From Neobacillus driksii (GTDB taxonomy: Bacteria > Bacillota > Bacilli > Bacillales > Cytobacillaceae), in NCBI RefSeq assembly GCF_013409995.1, contig NZ_JACCBX010000004.1:481118-545117 (forward strand): 64,000 bases of DNA, written 5' to 3'. Below, piece after piece: positions 16,331 to 25,348 of the stretch. A model generated the notes under the pieces. That model made no database searches. It had not been told where the DNA came from and saw only the letters and a list, made by a program, of their open reading frames with translations. Every line of letters starts with the position of its first letter. The first letter of the stretch is position 1. The translations under genes and the position numbers were made by a program.

Positions 16331-19234
16331 TTATTTTAAAGTGAGCGATTTACTTGGTCCAAACCCACTCCAACGATAGCCTTCTACTCTGATAAGACCG
16401 TTCGGAATGACATCGGAAAGTCTTTCTCTCTTTGAATACTTGACTCCTTTTCCGACTGCTTCTACTTTAAACGTATACTCTTTTCCTGGTTCAAGACCGT
16501 TTATGGTATAGGTAGTATCAGCCGTTGTCATTTCTGAGTTAATTGGCGTAAACTCTGCTCCTTCAGGTTTAATTGGCTGCCCATTTACATATACGCGGTA
16601 TCCAATTACCTCTTGATTATTGGCTTTTGCCTCGTTCCAAGAGAGAGTAACACTTTCGTTTTCTTTATCGACTTTTGCCCTTAATACACCATTAAAGAAT
16701 GGTGCTCCAATTGCATATGGAACTGCTGTTTCGACTTCAAGAGAAGTGTTATAAGGTGTCTTGTTTCCCGCAAGATCGACCGCTTCAACAGTAACATCAT
16801 ATTTTGTACCTGGTTGAAGATTGGATAATGTATAGTTGCTAGATTTAGCAAATCCGTGTAGTTTGCCGTTTGCATATACATTGTAGCCGGCAATACCAAT
16901 GTCATCACTTGCAGCTTCCCATGAAACTGAAGCCCATGTAAAGCCTGGATAAACAACCTCAACTGCCTTGCCGCTAAACGTTTCACTAGCTGGAATCGTC
17001 GTTGTTGGTTCTTTAATCTCTGTATTTGCTGGAGGGACCGGAGCAGTTACATCAGCTTCTCCATTTGTTTTTACTTTGATTGTCGGGCCATCAGAAGTAC
17101 GATTTCCAATCGCATCCGTTGCTTCCACTTTAAATCTGTATTTATTAGCAGGTGTTAAACCGGACACAGTAAAGCTTGTTTCTTTCGTTGTCGTATAGCC
17201 AGAGCCAATTTTCTCACCATCTTTATAGATAGTGTAGCCCGCTACCCCTACATTGTCGGTTGCTGCATCCCAAGTTAAGCTCACACTCTTACCATCTTCA
17301 GAAGAGATGGCTTGAACCGCCGAGTCTTTAGACCACTTAGGTCTTTGTGTGGCATCTACAGGTTCAGCTGTTGTATTTTCAAACGCAAGTTCTGTAGAAT
17401 TTTTTATTCTCCAAGGATTTCCATTATTATCTTTGACGTTTGTGAATGCAACATTAATAAACTTAAAGTTTTTAGCGTAATCCATATTTACGGAATAAAC
17501 ATTATCAAACTTTACATCTTTAAAAGTAATATTTTCATGATATACTTCCCCGGCATCATTATTTCCTTGGACGAGGATTGCTTGTTTCTTACTGCCACCT
17601 TGATTGCGTATTGTCGTATTTTCAATCATCATATCTCTGAATTGCGAAATTTGCTGTGCAGGTTCATAAAGGATTGCTGCATTCGCATCTTCATAAGAAG
17701 AAGTGAAAACAAATGGACCATCGCCGTCAATGCCTTCTAAAGCATTATCCCGGAACAGAATGTTTCTTGCTCCGCCTCCCATAGGTGTATTGGTTTTGCT
17801 GCGTAAACCAACATCAGTTTTATACATGATGTTGTCTTCGACTACAAAGTCTTGGATCCAGCTGCCTGTATGACTGCCTGTCACCACGCCGCCGTGACCT
17901 TCACGAATATAATTATTGAAGATCCATGCATCTCCAGTCGGTTCTTTGTCTGCTGCTGCCTGTCCCATACCCGCTGCAAAGTTAATCGCATCATCTCCGG
18001 TATCAACAAAGTTATTGAAAACCATAATATGCTGGGAGTCACCAAACTCATAACCATCCGCATTATTGGCATCATATGTTTTTGAAATAGTGCCGTTTAC
18101 AACAATGTTTTTACTATGAAGGTTCACAATCCCGTGGAAAGCAGGATTCAGTTGTGTAAATCCTTCATAATACATGCCATCTACACCACGTACCGTAATC
18201 AAGCTTGAGCGTGTGGAATATGCGGATTTCACGTTCATCCCCATCTCTTGAGAGGCGTATGATTGGGTGGCTCCTAAAATCCCCAGGGTATTCGGAGAAT
18301 TAAGATTGAGCGGACTCATCTTTCCTTCTTCCACTGTTACATTTCCTGTAACTTTAGAGTTATTGCCAGCAAAGTAAAATGGAAGTTCCTTACCTGCTTC
18401 ATCAATGGTTGGATTCTTAGAAGGATCGTGCTTCCAGCCATTCCCATCAATGGTTCCTTTCCCTGTAATTCTGATATTCTTAAGACTGCCGTAATCGTAT
18501 GTATGAGCATTGATTAGGGAATAAGAACGCTCATCTGTCGAATAGTCATATACCCAAAAATTCCTGCTATAATCTTTTGGGTCATCTGAACCAAGTAAAT
18601 AACCGTCAACTTGTAACGTCATATCAGATTTAAGCCAGATTTCACCGGAAATAAACTTTCCTTCTGGGATTAATACTTTCGCCCCTTTTGTTGCTGCATC
18701 AATGGCAGCTTGAATAGCTTTGGTATCCTTTGTGTCATCATCTGGAGTAGCACCAAAATCAACAATATTGAATACCTCTGGTAGTGGCGTTGTTTTTCCT
18801 TCAATTTTGTTTGAAGGTGCTGATTCAACTCCATCTTTATTTACTGAAGTGACATAAAATTGATAGGAACGGTTTGCTTCCAAATTTTCTACGGTGAAAT
18901 TATGAATAAGAATATCGACATGAAAATCATCTTTATCGATATTTTCGTAGAAATTATCAATATACTGTTTTGCCGGACCCCCGTTATCCTTTAAAGCACT
19001 GCCGATTTTCTTCCCATCCATATATACATTAAAATCGACAATATCGATATAATTCTCAGGTTTTTCCCACACAAGAGTGATGCTGTCTTCGTCAAATGCA
19101 AGGGTCGGTATCTGTAAATTTACTGGTGCTCCTGGAGTAGAGGTTTGTGTTTTTGCCAGAGATGCTGCTCCGGAATTACTGAATACTAGCAATATTGCAA
19201 AAAATAGAGAGAGACTAGTTTTAAATATCTTCAA
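16331..19234 (-). CDS. Secreted GH28 polygalacturonase with fibronectin type III domains
   Basis: 967 residues with a Sec signal peptide (residues 1-28, cleavage near AASLAKT). Order: FN3-like domain (about 35-150), right-handed beta-helix GH28 domain (about 155-620), then three FN3-like modules (about 640-730, 760-840, 855-950). GH28 active-site motifs are present: NADGYEF (NxD), TGDDAINF (the catalytic Asp pair), GHGGVVTGSHTG and RSK (RxK) in GLRSKTN. The long domain before NxD resembles exo-acting enzymes such as PehX, so release of galacturonate or digalacturonate from chain ends is likely; endo-action is not excluded. TTG start with AAGGGG about 9 nt upstream. No cell-wall anchor signal was seen. 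Confidence 0.9.
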   Translation of the reverse strand: MKIFKTSLSLFFAILLVFSNSGAASLAKTQTSTPGAPVNLQIPTLAFDEDSITLVWEKPENYIDIVDFNVYMDGKKIGSALKDNGGPAKQYIDNFYENIDKDDFHVDILIHNFTVENLEANRSYQFYVTSVNKDGVESAPSNKIEGKTTPLPEVFNIVDFGATPDDDTKDTKAIQAAIDAATKGAKVLIPEGKFISGEIWLKSDMTLQVDGYLLGSDDPKDYSRNFWVYDYSTDERSYSLINAHTYDYGSLKNIRITGKGTIDGNGWKHDPSKNPTIDEAGKELPFYFAGNNSKVTGNVTVEEGKMSPLNLNSPNTLGILGATQSYASQEMGMNVKSAYSTRSSLITVRGVDGMYYEGFTQLNPAFHGIVNLHSKNIVVNGTISKTYDANNADGYEFGDSQHIMVFNNFVDTGDDAINFAAGMGQAAADKEPTGDAWIFNNYIREGHGGVVTGSHTGSWIQDFVVEDNIMYKTDVGLRSKTNTPMGGGARNILFRDNALEGIDGDGPFVFTSSYEDANAAILYEPAQQISQFRDMMIENTTIRNQGGSKKQAILVQGNNDAGEVYHENITFKDVKFDNVYSVNMDYAKNFKFINVAFTNVKDNNGNPWRIKNSTELAFENTTAEPVDATQRPKWSKDSAVQAISSEDGKSVSLTWDAATDNVGVAGYTIYKDGEKIGSGYTTTKETSFTVSGLTPANKYRFKVEATDAIGNRTSDGPTIKVKTNGEADVTAPVPPANTEIKEPTTTIPASETFSGKAVEVVYPGFTWASVSWEAASDDIGIAGYNVYANGKLHGFAKSSNYTLSNLQPGTKYDVTVEAVDLAGNKTPYNTSLEVETAVPYAIGAPFFNGVLRAKVDKENESVTLSWNEAKANNQEVIGYRVYVNGQPIKPEGAEFTPINSEMTTADTTYTINGLEPGKEYTFKVEAVGKGVKYSKRERLSDVIPNGLIRVEGYRWSGFGPSKSLTLK

Positions 19235-19267
19235 CTCTTTTAACCCCTTTCATCTTTCTTTTATGAA

Positions 19268-19306
19268 GACCTTTTCCTATGCAAAAAAGCTGCATAAGAA
19301 AAGGTC
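19268..19306 (-). other. Strong intercistronic hairpin between GH105 and GH28 genes
   Basis: GACCTTTTC-x-TATGCA pairs with TGCATA-x-GAAAAGGTC (15 bp, one mismatch, 7-nt loop) with no T-run after it. More likely an mRNA-stabilising or processing element than a terminator. Confidence 0.65.
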
Positions 19307-19331
19307 CATATCAAACTATACATCATTGCCG

Positions 19332-20453
19332 TTACCCTAACACTTTTTGCTTAATTATGTCGTAGTACGCCATGCTTGCTAAAAGGAATGCACCCATTCC
19401 ATGAAGATCATTTTCAGATGTTGGACGTGAAACATAGTAATCGTATGTTCCTGCGGAAGTTCCAATCACAATTCCTTTTAAGGTAAAAGAAGAATCATCA
19501 CTCTCCACCATGTGCTCTAATAATCCTGCATAGGCTTTATCACAAACTTCACGGTAAGAATCATCTACTATGCCATGCTTAATAGCTTTCGCAATAAAGT
19601 ATAGGAAGAGAGCAGAACAAGAAGATTCTAACCAATTGTCTGGACGGTCTCCTTTATCGACGACATTGTACCAAAGGCCAGACTGTTCATCCTGGAATTT
19701 GACGATAGCAGGAATGAAACTTTGTAGGGATTGAATCCACTCCTCTTGACCGCGTTTCTTTTCCCCCAAGACCTCTAACAGATCAATCAATGCAGCACCG
19801 TACCAGCCAACGGAACGCCCCCAGAAGTCCGGTGAACAGCCTGTTTCCGGATCAGCCCATGGCTGCACTTTTTTCTCATCCCAAGCGTGGAAAAGCAAAC
19901 CAGTTTTAGGGTCTGTCATATGCTTTCTCATTAGCTTTTCCTGAAGTAAAACATGCTGAACCAATTCTTCTTCTTGAAAATGCTGGCTGTACATAAGCAT
20001 AAATGGTCCACCCATAAAGAGACCATCCAACCACATTTGATAAGGGTATTTTTCTTTATGCCAGAAACCATTTTCAGTGGTTCTGTTGATTGTATCTAAG
20101 GCACTCCTTAATTTCTTTGCCGCAATCATATATTTAGGATGCTTCGTCTTTTCATATAATGGAAACAATAGAATCCCCGGCATGATAGAGTCTAACTGAT
20201 CTCTCTCAAAAACGACATTTCCTTCTTCATCAATTAAGTGATCAAAGTATGCTTTGATGTAGTTGAAGTACTCATCCTTACCTGTTTCTTCCCATACTCT
20301 ATACATTCCATATAGAAAGACGCCTTGGTGATAATGGAACCAATTTACTGGAGGTAAATCCTTAGCTTGGAAAGTATTCATTAATGCCTGGCATGCCTTT
20401 TCCGCCATCATAAGCGGTGTTTCTGTTCTGACTTTATTTGCTGTATTTCCCAT
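19332..20453 (-). CDS. GH105 unsaturated rhamnogalacturonyl hydrolase (YteR/YesR type)
   Basis: 373 residues, the length I recall for B. subtilis YteR. It removes the unsaturated galacturonyl residue from oligosaccharides left by pectate or rhamnogalacturonan lyases; no signal peptide, so cytoplasmic. The alpha/alpha-barrel family pattern is visible: WFHYHQGVFLYGMYR, QMWLDGLFMGGPFML (catalytic Asp region), WGRSVGWYGAAL and SSCSALFLYFIA. The start is set at ATG 20453, which follows AAGGAGATTAGGAGA; the longer frame begins at a TTG that would hold that ribosome site. The gene follows the binding protein and precedes GH28. Confidence 0.9.
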   Translation of the reverse strand: MGNTANKVRTETPLMMAEKACQALMNTFQAKDLPPVNWFHYHQGVFLYGMYRVWEETGKDEYFNYIKAYFDHLIDEEGNVVFERDQLDSIMPGILLFPLYEKTKHPKYMIAAKKLRSALDTINRTTENGFWHKEKYPYQMWLDGLFMGGPFMLMYSQHFQEEELVQHVLLQEKLMRKHMTDPKTGLLFHAWDEKKVQPWADPETGCSPDFWGRSVGWYGAALIDLLEVLGEKKRGQEEWIQSLQSFIPAIVKFQDEQSGLWYNVVDKGDRPDNWLESSCSALFLYFIAKAIKHGIVDDSYREVCDKAYAGLLEHMVESDDSSFTLKGIVIGTSAGTYDYYVSRPTSENDLHGMGAFLLASMAYYDIIKQKVLG

Positions 20454-20504
20454 TCTCCTAATCTCCTTTTCATTTAACAAAATTTATTCGTCTAAATAGG
20501 CAAA

Positions 20505-20531
20505 CTGGGTGTTAATAGAATCAACACCCAG
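20505..20531 (-). other. Hairpin following binding-protein gene
   Basis: CTGGGTGTT / AACACCCAG, a perfect 9-bp stem with a 9-nt loop and no T-run. Hairpins after binding-protein genes commonly protect that part of the mRNA and raise binding-protein yield. Confidence 0.6.
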
Positions 20532-20544
20532 AATGTAGATTTAA

Positions 20545-21888
20545 TTATTTCTTAAAAGTTTGGTCATATTTTGCTTTAGAGTCTTCAATTGCTTTTGCCC
20601 ACTCATCTAGGAAGTCTTTTGCTGACATTTTTCCACTCATCACGGCTTGTACCCCTGGGTCTACTACGTCATCAAGGATTGCACGATAATCTGGCAAATA
20701 GAATGGTGGTTCATATAGTTTTGTATCTGGATTATTGTATACTTCAAAAGCAGTTTTGATATGCTGTGCGTCTTGCACCCATTCATCATCTAACACATCA
20801 GAGTTTGTAGGAATTTGACCAGTTTGTTGGTTCCAATAGCTTTGTGCTTCTTCTGAGTTAACAAATTCTACGAACTTCCATGCTTCATCAGCATGTTCAG
20901 TTGATTTGAAGATTGCTAGGTTAACTGCATTACCACCTTCTGCAACATATTGACCTTTTTCTGTAGTTGGCAGTGGAATTAACTTGTAGGAACCTGCTGG
21001 TAAGGCTTTATTGTGCTCTCCATACGAACCTGGATTGTGGTGTACCATTGCTACCACACCAGTATCAAAGCCGGCAATCATTTCTTTATAACCATTTGTG
21101 ATATCACTCTTAGGCGTTAATTTGTCGTTATAAGAGAAATACTTCTCAACAAATTCTACGTGTTTAGGGTCATTGATGTTTGTCTTACCATTTTTATCAA
21201 AAAAGTCTAAACCGCTATAAGCAAACATGGCTCTCTGGATGGTGAAGGAAGCCCCTGCACCTCCGCGGATTGTAAATCCATACCGATTATTTGCTTCGTC
21301 TCTCATTTTTTCAATAACCGTAAAGAACTCATCCCATGTTTTTGGCTCTTTTACACCAGCTTGTTCAAACCAGTCAGTACGGATCCATAGGGCATCTAAA
21401 TTCTGAGCATAAGGAATACCATAAAGCTTGCCATCTTGAGTTATTTTCTTATTTACTCCCGTAGCACTTGGGTTAATTTTTTTGCTGATATCAGACTTTT
21501 TGAAATATGAATCCAGTGGCAGCAAAGCCTCACGAATTGAAAACTCTGGCAGCCAAGTTGTTTGTACAGACCCAATATCCGGCGTATCCTCTGCTGCAAT
21601 TGCTGCATCATATTTTGATTTAGCTGAAGCATTTGGAATACCTACATACTCAACATCGATATTCGGGTTCTTTTCTTCAAAGCGTTTAATTACTTCTTCC
21701 CAAACAGGAGTACGTGCTGGACCTGCATTTTCATCCCAAAATTGGAGTGTTACAGGTTCATCCGATTTCGTAGCTGCTTTTTTAGTATCCTTAGTTGCAG
21801 CTTTTTCTTCACCGCCGCAGCCTGCAAGCAACATTCCGGTTGCCATTGTTAGTGCAAGAACAGAGGTAGTCATTTTTTTCTTCATCAT
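20545..21888 (-). CDS. Sugar ABC transporter substrate-binding lipoprotein 1
   Basis: 447 residues. Lipoprotein signal with lipobox LLAGC (Cys at about residue 24), then an extracellular solute-binding fold of the oligosaccharide-binding (family 1) type: FWDENAGPARTPVWEEVIKRFE, PDIGSV, GIPYAQNLDALWIRTDWF. It captures oligogalacturonides or rhamnogalacturonan fragments outside the membrane and hands them to the permease pair encoded just upstream. It is more than half identical by eye to the second binding protein at 23854-25191. Ligand inferred from neighbouring GH28 and GH105. GGGGG precedes the ATG. Confidence 0.92.
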   Translation of the reverse strand: MMKKKMTTSVLALTMATGMLLAGCGGEEKAATKDTKKAATKSDEPVTLQFWDENAGPARTPVWEEVIKRFEEKNPNIDVEYVGIPNASAKSKYDAAIAAEDTPDIGSVQTTWLPEFSIREALLPLDSYFKKSDISKKINPSATGVNKKITQDGKLYGIPYAQNLDALWIRTDWFEQAGVKEPKTWDEFFTVIEKMRDEANNRYGFTIRGGAGASFTIQRAMFAYSGLDFFDKNGKTNINDPKHVEFVEKYFSYNDKLTPKSDITNGYKEMIAGFDTGVVAMVHHNPGSYGEHNKALPAGSYKLIPLPTTEKGQYVAEGGNAVNLAIFKSTEHADEAWKFVEFVNSEEAQSYWNQQTGQIPTNSDVLDDEWVQDAQHIKTAFEVYNNPDTKLYEPPFYLPDYRAILDDVVDPGVQAVMSGKMSAKDFLDEWAKAIEDSKAKYDQTFKK

Positions 21889-21915
21889 GGTAATGCCCCC
21901 TTAAATTTTTTATAT

Positions 21916-22752
21916 TTAGCCTTTTACAGCTCCACCCATACCGTTTACAAGGTGCTTCTGTGCATAGGCAAATAAGATAACTGCAGGAATTAAAGCGATT
22001 ACACTTCCGGCCGCCAAGGCACCATAGTTGATACTGAATTCACCCATCATCGTACTTAGTCCTACTGGAAGCGTGAACTTTGATTGTTGATTGGTCAGCA
22101 TGAGTGCGATTAAAAATTCGTTCCAGGTATAAATGAAGGTAAATACTCCTGTTGCTACGATTCCAGGCAGCAACAATGGAAATACAACATGACGCAGTGA
22201 TTGTAATTTTGTACAGCCATCAATCATCGCAGCTTCTTCTAATTCCTTTGGAACATTTGAGATAAAACCACTCATCAAGATTGTAGTAAACGGAATTTCG
22301 ATTGCTGTATAGGTAATGATCAGTGACAGTGGATTACTAATCAGCCCAAGATTTTTGAAAATGACGAACAATGGAATAATCATCATCGCTCTCGGGATGA
22401 ACTGTGTACATAGCAGCATAAGCATGAAGCTGCGTTTTCCTTTGAATTGGTATCTGCTCAATGCATAACCAGATAAAGTTGAACATATTAGAACAGCGAT
22501 TACTGTAAAAACACCAACGATTAAACTATTTTTAAAGAAGGTAGCAAAACCGACATTGGTCCAAGCCGCGACAAAGTTTTCTGTTGTCGGGTTTACCGGC
22601 ATATATTGCAGGGGACGTTTTACGATATCCCCTTCAGGCTTAAAAGCCGTATTTAGTGTCCAGTAGATTGGAAAGATGGTAAAACTCAATAACATCGTTA
22701 AAGGAAGGTATAGCGTTAAGATTTTGTCAACTTTTTTATTTACTGTAAACAT
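21916..22752 (-). CDS. Sugar ABC transporter permease (MalG/YtcP type)
   Basis: 278 residues with six predicted membrane helices, the usual length for MalG-like permeases. The cytoplasmic EAA loop that docks the ATPase is present (ELEEAAMIDGCTKLQSLRHVVFPLLLPG). Starts 9 nt after the first permease gene with an AAGGAG site. Forms a heterodimeric channel with that gene product. No ATPase gene occurs in the locus, so an MsmX-like shared ATPase is expected. Confidence 0.93.
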   Translation of the reverse strand: MFTVNKKVDKILTLYLPLTMLLSFTIFPIYWTLNTAFKPEGDIVKRPLQYMPVNPTTENFVAAWTNVGFATFFKNSLIVGVFTVIAVLICSTLSGYALSRYQFKGKRSFMLMLLCTQFIPRAMMIIPLFVIFKNLGLISNPLSLIITYTAIEIPFTTILMSGFISNVPKELEEAAMIDGCTKLQSLRHVVFPLLLPGIVATGVFTFIYTWNEFLIALMLTNQQSKFTLPVGLSTMMGEFSINYGALAAGSVIALIPAVILFAYAQKHLVNGMGGAVKG

Positions 22753-22760
22753 CCTTCAAA

Positions 22761-23702
22761 TCACTCCTTTTCATAACGGGATAGTTTCAGATAAAGGATG
22801 GCGAAAACTAGTAATATTCCAAATGACACGACCGTTAACGCCGAACCGTATCCAAAATTGCTTCCATGAACTGCTAAATCAGCAATATACATGGTAAGCG
22901 TTGTGGTTGAATGTGCAGGTCCACCACCCGTTAAGTTAAACAATAGATCGACGTTATTAAACTCCCAAACTACTCTTAGTAATGTAGTCAAGACAATCGT
23001 ATTTTTTAATTGCGGTAATGTTACAAAAATAAACGACTTCCATCTGCTTGCACCATCTACTCTCGCTGCTTCATATAATTCATCTGGGATACTTGATAAT
23101 GAAGCTAATAAGGTAATAGCAAAGAAAGGAATACCCCTCCATAATTCAGCGATAATCACTGCTGTAAAAGCTGTTGACGTATTTGCTAAGAATGCTTGAG
23201 GTTCATTAATGATTCCCATTTTCATCAGTAGGTCATTGAGTACACCCATATGTTCATTAAACATCAATGACCACATAGTGGATGCCAGGACCCCTGAAAC
23301 CGCCCAAGGGATAAAGGCTGCTGCACGTACCAAACCTCTAAACTTAAACGTTTGGTTCAAAAGTAAGGCAAGAATCATACCAAACACTAATTGAAGACCT
23401 ACTTCTGATACAACCCATTTCAAACTATTTATTAAACTAGGTATAAACATCTTGTCAGTTGTAAATATTTCTTTAAAGTTCTCTAATCCAGCAAACCCAT
23501 TATAATATGGTGCCGACACATCGTAGTGTTGTACACTATAATAGAATACAGTTGCTATCGGATAAAAAAGAAATCCTAAGATAATAAGGAAAGAGGGCAG
23601 AATAAAAAGGTAGGGAACCCATTTATCCTTTTTGATCTTCTTCCGATTCACCGTCTTTTTGCTGTTAATAGCTGTTTCAGTAACACCTTGTGATAAACTC
23701 AT
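22761..23702 (-). CDS. Sugar ABC transporter permease (MalF/YurN type)
   Basis: 313 residues, a basic cytoplasmic N-terminus (KKTVNRKKIKKDKW) and six helices. The EAA loop is present (PDELYEAARVDGASRWKSFIFVTLPQLK). First gene of the permease-binding protein-hydrolase transcription unit: a cre-like box lies 33 nt upstream and the gene before it ends in a terminator. GAGGAGG precedes the ATG. Confidence 0.93.
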   Translation of the reverse strand: MSLSQGVTETAINSKKTVNRKKIKKDKWVPYLFILPSFLIILGFLFYPIATVFYYSVQHYDVSAPYYNGFAGLENFKEIFTTDKMFIPSLINSLKWVVSEVGLQLVFGMILALLLNQTFKFRGLVRAAAFIPWAVSGVLASTMWSLMFNEHMGVLNDLLMKMGIINEPQAFLANTSTAFTAVIIAELWRGIPFFAITLLASLSSIPDELYEAARVDGASRWKSFIFVTLPQLKNTIVLTTLLRVVWEFNNVDLLFNLTGGGPAHSTTTLTMYIADLAVHGSNFGYGSALTVVSFGILLVFAILYLKLSRYEKE

Positions 23703-23734
23703 CTAGTTTCCTCCTCTCTGTTTTTTATAATAAA

Positions 23735-23748
23735 TGAAAACGGTTTCT
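23735..23748. promoter_or_regulatory. cre-like box before transporter operon
   Basis: TGAAAACGGTTTCT matches the cre consensus TGNAARCGNWWWCA except for the last base, with A/T-rich flanks. Position suits CcpA repression of permease expression in the presence of glucose. Confidence 0.6.
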
Positions 23749-23813
23749 TAAATAATTAAAGATTTTAAGATGATTGATTAAAATTTTAAGATATTTCAAA
23801 ATATGGCTGAAAA

Positions 23814-23849
23814 TAAAAAAGACATCCGCTGTTTAATGCAGCGAATGCC
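23814..23849 (-). terminator. Terminator after second binding-protein gene
   Basis: GGCATtCGCTG / CAGCGgATGTC stem followed by six T on the minus strand, 5 nt past the stop codon. It separates this gene from the permease operon. Confidence 0.85.
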
Positions 23850-23853
23850 TAAA

Positions 23854-25191
23854 TTATCTTAGATTAACGAATGATTCATCGTATTGTCTTTGAGACTCTT
23901 CCATTGCTTCTGCCCATTTATCTAAAAACTCTTCGACGGTTATTTTCCCACTCAACACCGATTGTGTACCTGTATCAACAATGGTATTTAGAATGGTACG
24001 ATATTCCGAGAGATAGAATGGCGGCTCAAATAGAATCGTATCCGGGTCATTATACACTTTCTGGGCTATCTGAATATGTGGTGAGGCCTTTATCCAGTCT
24101 TCATTAAGTACATCCGAATTAGTAGGAAGCTGACCAACGCTTTTATTCCAAAAGCTTTGTGCTTTCTTTGAATTTATAAAAGTGATAAATTTCCACGATT
24201 CCACTGGATGTTTCGTTCCTTTAAAAATACTTATGCCAATGGTGTTTCCGTCTTCCGCTACATAATGACCTTCAACTGATTTTGGGAGGGGGATCGCCTG
24301 AAATTGGTTGGAATCCAGCGCTTCACTATGCTCTGCAAAGGAACCTATATTATGTTGTAACATCGCAATACTCCCTGAATCAAATCCAGCAATCATCGCC
24401 TTATAATCATTTGTAATATCACTAATAGGGGTATAGGTTTGATACATAGCAAAATATTTCTTTAAAAATTCTACATGCTTTGGGTCATTGATTGTACTTT
24501 TCCCATCTTTGAAAAATGTTTCAATTCCTGAATAGGCATACATCATCCGTTGTAACTGAAAAGAGCCCCCTGCGCCCCCACGGATTGTATATCCGTAGCG
24601 GTTATTTGATTTATCTGTTAATATTTCAACAGAATCAAAGAACTCATCCCACGTCTCAGGTATGTTCAAATTGGCGGCTTTAAACCAATCGGACCGGACC
24701 CAAAGGATATCGAGGTTTTGTGTATATGGAATCCCGTATAACTTTTGATTACTCACAATCCGCTTATTAAACTCTATCGCACCCTTATTTATCTTGTCCT
24801 TTTCGCTCCATTTTGAAAAATAAGAATCTAAGGGCAACAATGCATCACGATTCGAAAATTCTGGCAGCCAACTCGCATAAACACTAGCAACATCAGGCGT
24901 TTCCCCTGAAGCAATAGCCGCGTCTAACATTGCTTTTGCGGAGTCCTTAGGCAAACCAACGTATTCAACATCAATGGCTGGATTTTCTTTTTCAAATGTA
25001 GTGATTAATTTCTCCCAAATTGGGGTCCGCTGTGGTCCTGTATTGTCATCCCAAAAAACTATTTTGACCTTTTCTGCTTTTTGGGGGCTTGATTCTTTAA
25101 CTAAGGATTCTTCACCAATGCACCCCGTAAGTACCAATCCCATTATCATGATCAGGGTCAACACAGAAATTGTTAGTTTCTTCCTAAACAT
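23854..25191 (-). CDS. Sugar ABC transporter substrate-binding lipoprotein 2
   Basis: 445 residues, a full-length paralogue of the binding protein at 20545-21888: the same core runs (WLPEFS, LLPLDSYF, LYGIPY, QNLD, NNRYG, TIRGGAG, INDPKHVEF, EPPFYL) with about half the residues shared. Lipobox LVLTGC sets the acylated Cys near residue 23. It has its own terminator and lies upstream of the permease operon, so it is expressed separately. It likely feeds the same permease pair with a different oligosaccharide length or linkage. GAGGAG precedes the ATG. Confidence 0.9.
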   Translation of the reverse strand: MFRKKLTISVLTLIMIMGLVLTGCIGEESLVKESSPQKAEKVKIVFWDDNTGPQRTPIWEKLITTFEKENPAIDVEYVGLPKDSAKAMLDAAIASGETPDVASVYASWLPEFSNRDALLPLDSYFSKWSEKDKINKGAIEFNKRIVSNQKLYGIPYTQNLDILWVRSDWFKAANLNIPETWDEFFDSVEILTDKSNNRYGYTIRGGAGGSFQLQRMMYAYSGIETFFKDGKSTINDPKHVEFLKKYFAMYQTYTPISDITNDYKAMIAGFDSGSIAMLQHNIGSFAEHSEALDSNQFQAIPLPKSVEGHYVAEDGNTIGISIFKGTKHPVESWKFITFINSKKAQSFWNKSVGQLPTNSDVLNEDWIKASPHIQIAQKVYNDPDTILFEPPFYLSEYRTILNTIVDTGTQSVLSGKITVEEFLDKWAEAMEESQRQYDESFVNLR

Positions 25192-25285
25192 GTTTTAATC
25201 TCCTCTTTGAACAGCCACTTACTAGAAGTATAAAATCATTCTACTCATTTTGAAGTCATCTGCAAAGGTAATCTCGATGAAAAAA

Positions 25286-25336
25286 AGAAAAAACATACTA
25301 AATCAGTCTTGAAATAACTAATAGTATGTTTTTTCT
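25286..25336 (-). terminator. Terminator between oxidoreductase and binding-protein 2 genes
   Basis: AGAAAAAACATACT pairs with AGTATGTTTTTTCT (14 bp) across a 23-nt loop; T-rich on the minus strand. Either strand could terminate. Confidence 0.75.
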
Positions 25337-25348
25337 CTGAACTCCCCT

